A stretch of 64,000 nucleotides of DNA from Pseudomonas sp. B21-048 (GTDB lineage: Bacteria; Pseudomonadota; Gammaproteobacteria; Pseudomonadales; Pseudomonadaceae). The stretch spans positions 3,224,001-3,288,000 of the forward strand of contig NZ_CP087168.1 of assembly GCF_024748615.1 (NCBI RefSeq), given 5' to 3'. Of the stretch, positions 44,414 through 55,000 are shown piece by piece (position 1 is the first letter of the stretch; the number at the start of each line of letters is the position of its first letter). The position numbers and the translations under genes were made by a program. The notes beneath the pieces are model-generated. The model did not search any database. It saw only the letters and a program-made list of their open reading frames with translations, and was not told the origin of the DNA.

Positions 44414-45650
44414 CGTGTATTCCTTTCAGGGGGGAGGTAGACGTAATGCTTGGCCCGGGCAAGATCGGGACACTGATCAAGGCGCGCAAAAAAGTGATCG
44501 GCAACCACTGCAGTTCCGAGTGCGGTACCGCCAGGGCCAGATTGGGAAACCGGCCGAGCAAGCGACCGATAGCGATGCGCCCTTCTAGGCGCGCCAGCGC
44601 CGCACCCACGCAGTAGTGAACACCGAAGCCATAACCGAGATGGCCATCGGTATTGCGTGTCAGATCAAGACGATCGGGGTTCTCAAATCGGTCCGCGTCG
44701 TGATTGGCGGTCAGGTTGGAGACCAGGATGTACTCGCCCTTGGGAATGGTGACGTCACCCAGCACCACGTCTTCCACGGTAAAGCGCAACATAGACGCGC
44801 GCACAGGGCTGTCATGGCGCACCAACTCCTCCAGGGCGTTGGGCAGCAAATCGGGCTGGGCGCGCAACTGGGCCAATTGCTCAGGGTGGGTCAGCAGCGT
44901 GACCATGGCATTACCGATCATGTTCATGGTGGTCTCAAACCCACTCATCAACAGCAAATGCGCCATGCCTACCAGCTCGAGTTCGGTCAGTTGCCCGGTT
45001 TCATCAGCAGCCTGGACTAGGCCGCTGTACACGTCATCAGCCGGTTGATCGCGCTTGGCTTGCAGCAGTTTCTTGAGGTACGTCGCTTGTTGGTCGGCCA
45101 GTGCGTTGGCTTCCTCGGGTAGCAACAATTGAGCCTGACGCTCCCAGGAATCACGCACATGATCGCGTTCGGCTTCAGGAATTCCCAGCAACTCGAAGAT
45201 CACAGCGATGGTCAATGGCACGGCGAAATCAGCCATCAGGTCGGCTTGCTCGCGCAACGCGATGGCGTCGAGCAACTCTTCGGTCACTCGCTCTATATGC
45301 GGTTGCAGGCGCTCAATGTGGCGCCGGGTGAAGGCACGACCCACCAAGGCCTGCAAACGTGCATGATCCGGCGGGTCGCAGTTGAGCATATGGTGACTGA
45401 GGGATTCGCCAATTTCCGCACGCCGGATCCCCGTGCGCCGGGTATAGAGTTCGGCTGCCTGCTTCGCATCGCGCCGCACGCCGGGATGGGCCAGCACGGT
45501 CCGGGCATCTTGGTAGCGTGTCACCAACCACACCGGATGATTCGGTGCCAGGTGTGCAGGCCGTGATGCGCCATCAACCTGCAGGCCGTCATACAGTGAA
45601 TGCAAAGGCGAAATCAGTTCCTCTCCCAGCCGAAGTTGACGGTCAGACAC
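44385..45650 (-). CDS. Cytochrome P450
   Basis: A 421-residue soluble bacterial P450. LGYGFGVHYCVGAALARLEG is the heme loop with the cysteine ligand, LLLMSGFETTMNMIGNAMVT the I helix (SGFETT in place of AGxET), and the ExxR follows in NALEELVRHDSPVRAS. It would hydroxylate or desaturate the peptide or acyl chain. The start overlaps the SDR stop by 8 bases. The last 20 residues after ISVPILPG are unusually polar and overlap the next gene. Confidence 0.92.
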   Translation of the reverse strand: MSDRQLRLGEELISPLHSLYDGLQVDGASRPAHLAPNHPVWLVTRYQDARTVLAHPGVRRDAKQAAELYTRRTGIRRAEIGESLSHHMLNCDPPDHARLQALVGRAFTRRHIERLQPHIERVTEELLDAIALREQADLMADFAVPLTIAVIFELLGIPEAERDHVRDSWERQAQLLLPEEANALADQQATYLKKLLQAKRDQPADDVYSGLVQAADETGQLTELELVGMAHLLLMSGFETTMNMIGNAMVTLLTHPEQLAQLRAQPDLLPNALEELVRHDSPVRASMLRFTVEDVVLGDVTIPKGEYILVSNLTANHDADRFENPDRLDLTRNTDGHLGYGFGVHYCVGAALARLEGRIAIGRLLGRFPNLALAVPHSELQWLPITFLRALISVPILPGPSITSTSPLKGIHDECQRNSHL

Positions 45651-46557
45651 GCTGCACCTCCTTGTCAGCCGGTGCCGGAGTAACGATAGGCCGGAACATC
45701 TTGTCGATCATGGCGTCGGGCAGCAGCCGCGCGAGCAGGGTACCGCGCCTCACATCTGCGCCAACGCGATAGCGGGTCTTCGGTTTGCTCGCCGTGAGTG
45801 CCGCAAATACGGCGGCAGCGACATCAGCCGGCTGGGTTAGGCTGTTGCGTGCGCCCTCCTCGTTACCCTTCAGAAAGCGCAGGTACGTCTCACGATAAAG
45901 TGTGGCGATAGCCTCTGGAACTGACGCTAGTGCACGCTCGCCTTCGACCGAGATCTTGTCCCAGATCGGTGTCCAGATTGCGCCAGGGCTCACCACTGAG
46001 ACGGCAATCCCCATGGGTGCCAGCTCACGGCGCAGCGCGTCGCTGAGGCCTTCTTTGGCAAATTGCGCGGCCGAGTAAGCCCCCAGATAAGGAATTGCGA
46101 CCGAGCCAAGCCCCGACGTTATATTGACCAGCCGTGCACTGTTTGAACGACGCAACAACGGCAGAAATGCTCGTGTAACGGCAAGCTGGCCAACCAGGTT
46201 GACCTCTAACTGTTTACGCAGCAGGTCGCTCGAGACGCACTCTAGTGGAGCCGACACGCAAATCCCGGCATTGTTGATCAGTCCCCAAAGACCTGCCGGG
46301 CCGATCAGAGTCGATACACTGACTGCCGCAGAGTTGATCGTATCTTCATTGGTCACATCCATGATCACCGTGGTAATTCGCCCCGACGGGCACTGCGCGA
46401 CCAGTTCCTGCCCATCGGCGGGCCGGCGTACCCCCGCGACAACCTCAAAGCCGTGTTCAGACAGGTGCAGGGCAGTTTCTCGTCCAAGGCCGGACGAGGC
46501 CCCGGTGATCAATACAAATTTGCCTTGGGTCGGCAAAGGCTTGCTGCTGAACATCAT
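45643..46557 (-). CDS. Short-chain dehydrogenase/reductase with altered catalytic motif
   Basis: A 304-residue SDR. TGASSGLG (18-25) is the NAD(P) loop and NNAG (95-98) the structural motif; S148 lies in NITSGLG. The active-site segment reads Y161-SAA-Q165, so the YxxxK lysine is glutamine. That would weaken or change catalysis, unless Lys168 three residues on substitutes. The ATG at 46557 has GAGGAG 7 bases upstream and stands one base after the preceding stop. It probably adjusts a ketone or hydroxyl in the product. Confidence 0.85.
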   Translation of the reverse strand: MMFSSKPLPTQGKFVLITGASSGLGRETALHLSEHGFEVVAGVRRPADGQELVAQCPSGRITTVIMDVTNEDTINSAAVSVSTLIGPAGLWGLINNAGICVSAPLECVSSDLLRKQLEVNLVGQLAVTRAFLPLLRRSNSARLVNITSGLGSVAIPYLGAYSAAQFAKEGLSDALRRELAPMGIAVSVVSPGAIWTPIWDKISVEGERALASVPEAIATLYRETYLRFLKGNEEGARNSLTQPADVAAAVFAALTASKPKTRYRVGADVRRGTLLARLLPDAMIDKMFRPIVTPAPADKEVQRV

Positions 46558-46558
46558 G

Positions 46559-47884
46559 TCATTGCTCCTCAGGAACGGATCGGGGCGGCTGATCAAGGGC
46601 ACATAGCAGTTCGCGCACGCATTCGTCAGCCAGGCACTGTGCGCGATTGGCCGGGATGGCTTCGTCGATGTGGGTAAAATTCCAGAACAGCCGACCGTGG
46701 CTGCTGTTGATGGTGGCAACGAAATAACCGTTGACTGAGATACCGGTCAGAAACTGCGCCTGGGATACTTCCCAGTTGCCTATGCGGTCTGCAAATGGAT
46801 AACGCCCGATGTTCGACGAACACAGGTTGATGGGCCCCTCAGCCTCCATGAACGCCATGAACGGACGAGCGAGCTCCATTGACAGCGGTGCAGCAGCGAC
46901 TACCAGTGTTACCAGGTTAAAGTGATGGCCCTTCTGCTTGCGTTGTTTGAGGTCGGTAGTAAGGGCACGGGCCAAGTCCCAAAACGGCAAAGCGGCGTCG
47001 ACCACCGATGGAACAGTGGCGACGTAAGTGCCTACCTCATCGTTACGTACGGCAGGTTGCAATTCACTGCGGAAGTCGATGGGTGAGCCAACCGTAAAGA
47101 AGCCCGGCTGCGCATCTGCGTCGCGTGCGGCAGCCAACACCAAGGCGGCGGTAAGTGCACCGTGCACCGTGGTGCCTTGCTCACGGGAGGCACGCGTGAG
47201 GGCCTCAAGTTGCTGCTCATCCAGTTCTCGGTGCAACAAACGAGTGCGCCGTGCGTCGAGCGCAACCGCGACGCTGGGTTCGACACGGCTAGGTCGGCAC
47301 CGCGCCATCAGTGCCTGGTCGCTTGCGGTCTGCGCGGTGAGGCTTTGCTCCGCTGGCTCGCCGGCATACTGCGCGGGCCGCAAGTCTTCCGCCGGCGCCA
47401 GCACCCGCGCCGTCCAGCGCAGAGCATGAGGATCGGCCGCCAGCACCAGCCATTGTTCGGACAGTGACAACACGGTCGTGCCATCGGCGATGATATGCGG
47501 CACAACCACCAGCAGGTCATGCACGTTATTGGCACCACTGACCAGCACCGTGCGGATCAGTGGCCCGTTGTCCGGGTCGACTCGTTCCACCAGTTCACGA
47601 GCATTGATTTCATCCACCCACTGCTCATCATGCTCACCGCGCACAGTGCGCAAGGGGATGGGCTGCTCGCAGGGCAACCATCGAGGATTGAGGCCATCAT
47701 CATGCTCGATCCTCGCACGCAGCAGCGGATGGCGAGCTTGCAACTCATCCAGCCCGCGGCGCAGGTCGTCGAGCTGTACATCTCCACGGACACGTACCCG
47801 GGATATCACGTTCAGCACCGAGAACTGATCACACAGCCAGTACCAACGCTCCACTGCAGAAAGCGGACGATTAACCTGTGTCAT
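46559..47884 (-). CDS. Free-standing condensation-domain acyltransferase
   Basis: A 441-residue protein of the NRPS condensation/PapA superfamily: RPLSAVERWYWLCDQFSVLN at the start and VVVPHIIADGTTV carrying the HxxxDG catalytic motif, then LCSSNIGRYPFADRIG. Such stand-alone proteins acylate hydroxyl or amino groups from carrier-bound or CoA thioesters. The start at 47884 (MTQVNRP) overlaps the FAD monooxygenase stop as TGATG. It may transfer the KAS III/ACP-derived acyl group to the peptide, which is inference. Confidence 0.82.
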   Translation of the reverse strand: MTQVNRPLSAVERWYWLCDQFSVLNVISRVRVRGDVQLDDLRRGLDELQARHPLLRARIEHDDGLNPRWLPCEQPIPLRTVRGEHDEQWVDEINARELVERVDPDNGPLIRTVLVSGANNVHDLLVVVPHIIADGTTVLSLSEQWLVLAADPHALRWTARVLAPAEDLRPAQYAGEPAEQSLTAQTASDQALMARCRPSRVEPSVAVALDARRTRLLHRELDEQQLEALTRASREQGTTVHGALTAALVLAAARDADAQPGFFTVGSPIDFRSELQPAVRNDEVGTYVATVPSVVDAALPFWDLARALTTDLKQRKQKGHHFNLVTLVVAAAPLSMELARPFMAFMEAEGPINLCSSNIGRYPFADRIGNWEVSQAQFLTGISVNGYFVATINSSHGRLFWNFTHIDEAIPANRAQCLADECVRELLCALDQPPRSVPEEQ

Positions 47885-49044
47885 CACTCGACCCCCGGGA
47901 ATGTCAGCGCCAGCTCGTTCTGCCGCGTGAAGGTGCTCTCTGGAGCAAAGCGAAAGTAAACGTCGCGGGCAAAGGTGCGCAGTGGATGTTCCAGCTGCTC
48001 CACGCAACTCAGCGCCCGCGAGCTTTCGACCATGGCTCGGGCACGATCGCGTCGACGATCTTCATAGGCGCGCAGGGCCACCTGGGAATCGTCGATAGTG
48101 GTCAGGCAGTGGGCAAGGACCGCGCCGTCCTCAATGGCAATCGCAGCACCCTGGCCCAGGCTTGTGAGCATCGGATGCGCGGCGTCGCCTAGCAGCGTTA
48201 CGGGCCCGGCGCCCCATCGCTCGAGAAATGGACGGTCCTGAGCCGGCAGGCTGGTGATCGTGTGATCTGCAGTGGCGCTGATCACGGCTTGCACCTCATC
48301 GGCCCAACCTGCATATAACTGCTGGATACCGGCCTTGCCACGACGCCAGTCCTGAGCCTGCTCCGCGGGCATGTTCTTGGTCCCCCACCAATAAACATTG
48401 CCGCCGCCGATGTCAGCCAGGCCGAAGCGTTGCCCGCGCCCCCAATAGTGCGCCACATACCCTTGGGTAACCTTGGGGTGGCTGAATGCAAGCGTGGCGC
48501 GCCAGATAATGTAGTGCCAGTCGGTTGGCCGCTCTGGACCAGCAAGTGTGGCGCGTATAGCCGAGCTGAAACCGTCGGCACCAATCAAGATATCGGCGTA
48601 TACCTCTCGCCCATCGCTGAAGGTCACGACTACGCCGTCTCCTTCTTCGACATAGCCTGTGGCAGTCACGCCCAACTCGATCTTGCAGTCTGACACTTGC
48701 TCAAGCAGCGCCTGTTGCAGGCTGGCCCGATGGATTGCCAGGTTGGGTTGGCCGAGCTGGCGCGACATGCTGCCGAAATCAATCGACCTGATCGGCCGCC
48801 CGCGTCGGGTGAGAAAGCGCAACGACTCGAATGGCTGAGCCTCCTTGAAGTCCGGTTTCACCCCAAGCCTGGCAAGCGCTGTGAGCGCATTGGGCATCAG
48901 CGACAAGGCGGAACCCACCGCGCGTAATTCTTTGGCGCGCTCATACAGCTCAATATCAAAGTTTGCCTTGCTCAGGCAGGCAGCAGCCGCCAGCCCGCCG
49001 ATCCCGGCGCCTATGATCACGACTTTCTTGCGTTGGCGGGTCAT
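47884..49044 (-). CDS. FAD-dependent monooxygenase
   Basis: A 386-residue group A flavoprotein: VVIIGAGIGGLAAAACLSKA is the dinucleotide fold, ADILIGADGFSSAIRATLAG the DG motif and VTLLGDAAHPMLTSLGQGAA the GD motif. It overlaps the NRPS stop by 4 bases (ATGA), so it is made together with the synthetase. FAD monooxygenases in this position convert NRPS-released bicycles into pyrrolizidine-type products in the brabantamide, legonmycin and azabicyclene families. That analogy fits the Ser-X synthetase, but is not proof. Confidence 0.9.
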   Translation of the reverse strand: MTRQRKKVVIIGAGIGGLAAAACLSKANFDIELYERAKELRAVGSALSLMPNALTALARLGVKPDFKEAQPFESLRFLTRRGRPIRSIDFGSMSRQLGQPNLAIHRASLQQALLEQVSDCKIELGVTATGYVEEGDGVVVTFSDGREVYADILIGADGFSSAIRATLAGPERPTDWHYIIWRATLAFSHPKVTQGYVAHYWGRGQRFGLADIGGGNVYWWGTKNMPAEQAQDWRRGKAGIQQLYAGWADEVQAVISATADHTITSLPAQDRPFLERWGAGPVTLLGDAAHPMLTSLGQGAAIAIEDGAVLAHCLTTIDDSQVALRAYEDRRRDRARAMVESSRALSCVEQLEHPLRTFARDVYFRFAPESTFTRQNELALTFPGVE

Positions 49045-52000
49045 GGTTGATTTCCGTCGGAGTGCGTAGAAGGGAGAAGCAACCCGGTGATCGCCGCAGC
49101 CACAGACGCGACATACGGCTCCTTCATGAGCAGCAGGTGGTCACCCGGCACATCGATGACCGTGAGGTTGCCGGTGGTCCAATGCCGCCATCCATTGCTC
49201 GGCTCGTTGTAGTGCGTACCCGCCGCGTCGTGCATAGGCTTGAGGGAGGCCGGCAAGGGTCCGTCGGCGCGTAGCAACGCGAAGTCGCAATCGGTCACAG
49301 GCGGGCGGTATTCCATCAGCGCACGCCAGTTTGCCCGAAACAGCTCGTACAAGCGCCGCACCGTGGCCCGGGGCGTACCCTCAGGCAGCACGCCGTGACT
49401 GATGGCGCCCTCGACGATGTGGTCCAACTTCTCGTCCAGGCTCAGTTCAGACGGCAGCGGCTCGACTTTCTCGTGGCTTCGTTCAAACCAGACCAGCTCC
49501 CAATAGAAGAACTGCAGCAAGGCATCATCGGTTGCCCCCATGAAGCGGTCGCGATCGATGGTGATCGAGTCCAGCACGATCACTTGCTCAACCGAATGAG
49601 GATCGAGCGCCCGCAGCTGGCGGGCCATCTCATAGGCGACGAATCCGCCAAATGACCAGCCCGCCAGCACGTACGGGCCTTGCGGTTGCACGCGGCGGAC
49701 TGCGACCAGATATTCCATCGCCATTTCCTCAATGCTCTGCAGTGGTGTGCTGCCCTGGCCGCTGCCTGCCGCTTGCAAGGCATACACAGGCATATCGGCT
49801 GGAAGAGCGCGGGCCAGTGGCAAGTAGCACAAGACATGCCCGCCCAGGGGATGAACCAGGAACAAAGGTGTACGGCTGCCGCTGGTCCTGATAGGCACCA
49901 AAGGATCAAACGCCAGCACAGCGTTGCGCCCCCGTAGCCTTTCGGCCAAGCCGGCAATGGTAGGTGCCTCGATCAGGGCAGCAATGGGGACATCGATACC
50001 GAACCGTTTTTCAAGGGTCAGCACCAACCGCATTGCAGTCAACGAAGTGCCACCCAGTTCGAAGAAGTCGTCACGAATGCCGACCTCCGGCACATCCAGC
50101 AACTCGGACAAAAGCTCGGCGATCGTGCGTTCATATTCATCACGAGGCGCTTCGTACTCCACCAATGCTGCTTGTGCCAGTGGTATTGCCCGCAGTGCTG
50201 CATCGTCGCGTTTGCCGCTGGGCGTCAGCGAGAAGCCATCCACCCAGACGAAAAACGAAGGGACCATAAAGTCCGGCAGCTCCGCTCGCAGCGCCTTTTT
50301 CAAATCACTCATGTCGACCAGGCTCTGGTCACCACTCAAGAACGCAGCAAGGAATGCATCGGTGCCATCCCGATCTCTGGCGACCACGGCAACACCCTTA
50401 AGGCCCGGCTGGTGTTCAGCCTGTCGCATGATTGCGAGCTCCACCTCGACCGGCTCGATACGGAAGCCGCGCACCTTGACCTGCGTATCAGCCCGGCCGA
50501 GCCACACCACGTCGCCGTTACTCAGTACCCGGCCCAGGTCGCCGGTGCGGTAAAGCTTGGCACCCGCACGCCAAGGGTGCGGTATAAAACGCTCATCGGT
50601 GAGCTCAGGGGCGCGATGATAACCACGGGCCAGGCACTCACCGCCCACGTATATTTCACCGGTAACACCCACGGGTACCGGCCGCATGCTAGCGTCGAGG
50701 AGCTGGATCTCGACGCCATCCAATGGCTGGCCAATGGGCGGCAGGGCGGGAAACGTCGCCGGATCTCCGGTCAACGAATGGAACGTGACCTGATGGGTCT
50801 CGGTCGGCCCATACTGGTTCTCCAGCAACAGGCCCGGCATTGCACTGCAGAATTCCCGTATGTCCTCGGTGATACGCAACTGCTCTCCGGATGACACCAC
50901 CACCTGCAGGGCACGTGGCCGCAGGCCCAGGGTATTGGATGCCTCGGCCAGCCGTTGCAACGCAACGAACGGCAGCAAGGCGCGCTGGACCTGATGGTGC
51001 TCAAGCAGACGCAACAGCGCGCCTGGATCAAGCCGCTCCTCATTGGAGACCAGACGCAGTTCCCCCCCGCCACACAAGGTGGAGAAAATCTCCTGGAAAG
51101 ACATGTCAAAACTCAAGGGTGCGAACTGCAACGTGCGCAGCCCCGGCCTACCACTGGGAACCCGCAGCTGCCATTGCGTGTAGTTGGCCCACATCCTGTG
51201 AGGCAGTTCCACGCCCTTGGGCCGACCGGTGGAACCAGAGGTAAACAGCAGCATGGCCAGGTCGTCCAGGCCTGGGGCGGCGTAGGCTTGAGTGACAATA
51301 GGCGCTACCACCTCCTCGGCTTGCAGGACAATGTCGCTGGCTGCGACGCCGGCATGTTGCGGATGAGCAACCACTCTGTATGGCTGTGCGGTCTCCAGGA
51401 TCAACGCAAGGCGATGGGCGGGGTAACTCACATCCAACGGTACGCAGATCAACCCGGCCCGCAGAATCCCCCAGATCACCGCGATCATCTCCGGCGACCG
51501 GTTCATCGCTACGCCAATGGCGGCACCGGGATTTGCACCTGTGGCTCTCACACGAGTGGCCACGTAACGGGACACCTGATCCAGTTCGCGATACGTCCAA
51601 TGCTCATCGTTGAATGCCAGCGCGCCGCTGTCTGGTGTCGCCCGGACCTGGCGCTCGAACTGCGTGACCACATCCACCAATGGCTCTGGCAGCGAAGTGA
51701 CACCGCGTGGCGGTGCGAGGAAAGAGAAGTCCACTGCATCATCGGGGGTATCGACCATCCGGCGCAGCACATCGACAAATGTCACCCCCACCAGGTCCGC
51801 CTGCGCACGCGTTATGGCATGCCCATCGGTATCGACCCGCAGGTACATGCCATCCCCCACGGGGTTGGCGATAGCACTGACGAACAACGAGAAATTTGTC
51901 TCTTCCCAGACCTGAAGGTCGCGCAACTCATGCAACGACTCGAGCACATGCAGGTTCACGAAATTGAAGGCGGTATGAAGCACATCGTTTTGGGCTTGCT

Positions 52001-55000
52001 GAATGGCACTGAGGGGGTAACGGCGATGCTCGTAGCCATCGCGCTCCTGACGCACGATCTCATCGACAATCCCAAACCAGGTTCGCCCCGCCGTCAGCGA
52101 ACAGACCGGCAAGGTATTGAGAAACAAACCCACCATCTGATCAGTGCCAGCCAGGTCCGGCCGGCTATGGGTTACCACACCAGTAACCACCGTGTCCGAA
52201 CGCGTGAGCACATGAAGCGTCAGGCAGTGGGCAGCCAGCAACAGCGCCTTCAACGGCACCGCACGTTTTGCGGCCGTAGTCTTAACCTGCGTCAATAGTT
52301 CATCCGGCAAGGCTACCCATTGGCCCATTACCGTGTCTTCACCCCGGATTGGCTCGTGGGCGCGAAACCCATCGAGTCGGGTCATGGACTTGCCATCAAG
52401 CAAGCGAGCCCAATAGTCCGCGGTGTCCTTGGCTGCCAGCGCGTTACGTTCCTCGTGCACAAAACTGGCCAGTGCGGGTGCGGTATCGGTAGTCATGAGC
52501 TGGCCACGGTAAGCGGCCACCCACGCGGCGATCATCGTGGCCACGCTCCAGCCATCCAGGATCGCGTGATGAAAACTGAACACCAGCTCCAGCCCTTTCT
52601 CGCTGATAAACCCCGTGAACAGGTACAACGTCGGTTGGTTAACCACGTAGCGGTGAAACCGACGCTGATGAATGTGTTGGTCGATCTGCGCTTGAGCGTT
52701 GTCCTGTCCTCTTAAATCGATAATTTTCAGCTGGCTGGCGGCCTCCCCATGAATGCACTGCATCGGCTCGGTGCACCCGATCAGGTCGAACGACGAGCGC
52801 AGTGCGGGGAAACGCTGCACAACGGTGTGAACCGCACGTCGAAAGGCTGACTCATCCCACGCCAATTCAAAGCGGTAGCGGAAGACATCGTGGTAGATCG
52901 ACGATTCGAGTCGCTGGCTGGAATGAAACAGCAAGCCCAAGCTCAGCCTGCTGACCGGGAAGGCATCTTCCAGGCCTTCAAGCCTTGGGCGATCCACTTC
53001 GCAGACCAGCTCGAAAGGCTCAATGCCCTGGGGCTTGACCGGCCTTACCACGTACTCCGACAGGCCAGCGACCGTGGGGTTGCGCAGCAGGTCGGCTAAC
53101 TGAAAACTCAGGCCTTGGCGCTCTGACTCGGCGCGTATGCGAAGCATAAGGATCGAATCGCCGCCCAGACTGTAGAAATCGTCATAGACGCCAACATCGG
53201 ACACGCCCAAAACCTCGCCCCAGACCGTCGCCAATAAAGTTTCGGTCGTCGTCCGTGGCGCAACGCTTACCAGCAATCGTTGCGGCGATGGCAAACGGTT
53301 GCGATCCAGTTTACCGTTGCTGGTCTGGGGAATCTGATCGAGATGCACGAAGAACGCAGGGATCATAAAGTCCGGAATTACCGCCGCGAGTCCGGCGCGT
53401 AATGCCCCGGCATCCTGCTCGGTATCTGCCACGTAGTAGGCAACCAGATATGTACCGCGAGCCTGTGAAGAGCAGGCCACTACGGCAGCGCTCCTGACGC
53501 CTAGCAAGCGCTCTACATGGTCACGGACTTCGTTGGGCTCGACCCGGTTGCCACGGATCTTGACTTGATCATCACCGCGGCCCAGATATTCCAGGTTGCC
53601 ATCAGCCAGCCAACGCGCGAGGTCACCTGTGCGATACAGCCTGCCGCCCGGGTTGAACGGGTCGCAAACAAAGCGTTCTTGCGTCAGTTGCGGCCGGTTC
53701 AAATACCCCCGCGCAACGCCGACACCCCCAATGTAAAGCTCACCGGCTGCACCGATAGGTTGCGGCTTGTAGCCCTTGCCCAAGACATACAGTTGAATGT
53801 TATCGATGGGTTTCCCGATCGGTACCCGCGGCATGGGATCACTGGCGCACACGAAGTCCGAGACATCGACGGTCGCCTCGGTAGGCCCATAGAGGTTGAC
53901 CAGGGCCACCAACTCACCAAATATCCGCTTGAAGCGGTTTGCCTGGGCCAGCGCCAGTGCCTCGCCGCTGCAAAACACCCGCCGCAAGCTGAGTGCCTGC
54001 TCCCGAGCCAGTACATCGTTTTCCAGCAGGTCAAGCAGTACCGACAACATGGATGGCACGAAATGAATCACGGTGACACGGTCGCGCTGTATGGTTTGCA
54101 GAACCTCACGAGGATCCTTCTCCGCCCCGGGCGGCAGCAGAGATAAGCGCGCTCCGGAGAAACTCCACCAGAATAGTTCCCAGACGGATACATCAAAGGC
54201 TGTCGGCGTCTTCTGCAGCAGTACGTCCTGCTCGTCGATCGGGTACTGGCGTTGCATCCAGCACAAACGGTTCACGACTGCGCGGTGCTCGACCATCACC
54301 CCTTTTGGGGTACCGGTGGAACCGGAAGTGTAAATCACGTAGGCCAAATTTGTGGGGGCCGCCACTGGTAACACTGGTTCGTCTGACGCGAGTGGCATCT
54401 CTGCCATCTGTAGGACGGTACAGAGCGTTGCAGGAAGGGCAAGATCCAGTACCAAGGCGACCTTGGCACCGCAATCCTCCAGCAACAGTTCTATTCGATC
54501 AAGTGGGTATTTCGGGTCGATGGGCACGTAGGCAGCCCCAGCCAACTGGATGCCGAGAATAGCCGGCAACAGGTAGCGACCACGCTCAATCATTACTGCG
54601 ACCCGGTCATCGGGCGCTACGCCGTGGGCCCGAAGCACGGTGGCTACAGCCGATGCTTGGCGATGCAACTCGGCGTTACTCGCACAACTGCCGTCCGAGT
54701 GAATTAGGGCTGTCTGTTGCGGTGCTCGTGCCACCTGTGCGGCAAACAGTTCGGGTAATGTGGTGTCGCTGGGAAATGGAATGGTGGTGGTGTTGCGCGC
54801 ATAAACTAAGTCGTTGTATTCGCGAGCCGATAACAGCTCAAGGTCCACCGCCTGCTGGTCGTCGCCTACCACCAGCGCACGCAGAAGCGTCTCGATATGC
54901 TTCGCGGCCGCTTCCATCGTGAAGTCTTCATCAAAAACATCGCAGGCGTATTCGAAGTCCACCTGCACATCACTGTGGTCATCGAACTCCGACACCCATA

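Noticed and set aside
50955..52298. 447-codon plus-strand open frame inside the NRPS
   Set aside because: Antisense to the second condensation and adenylation domains; composition (His, Gln, Arg rich) is typical of shadow frames.
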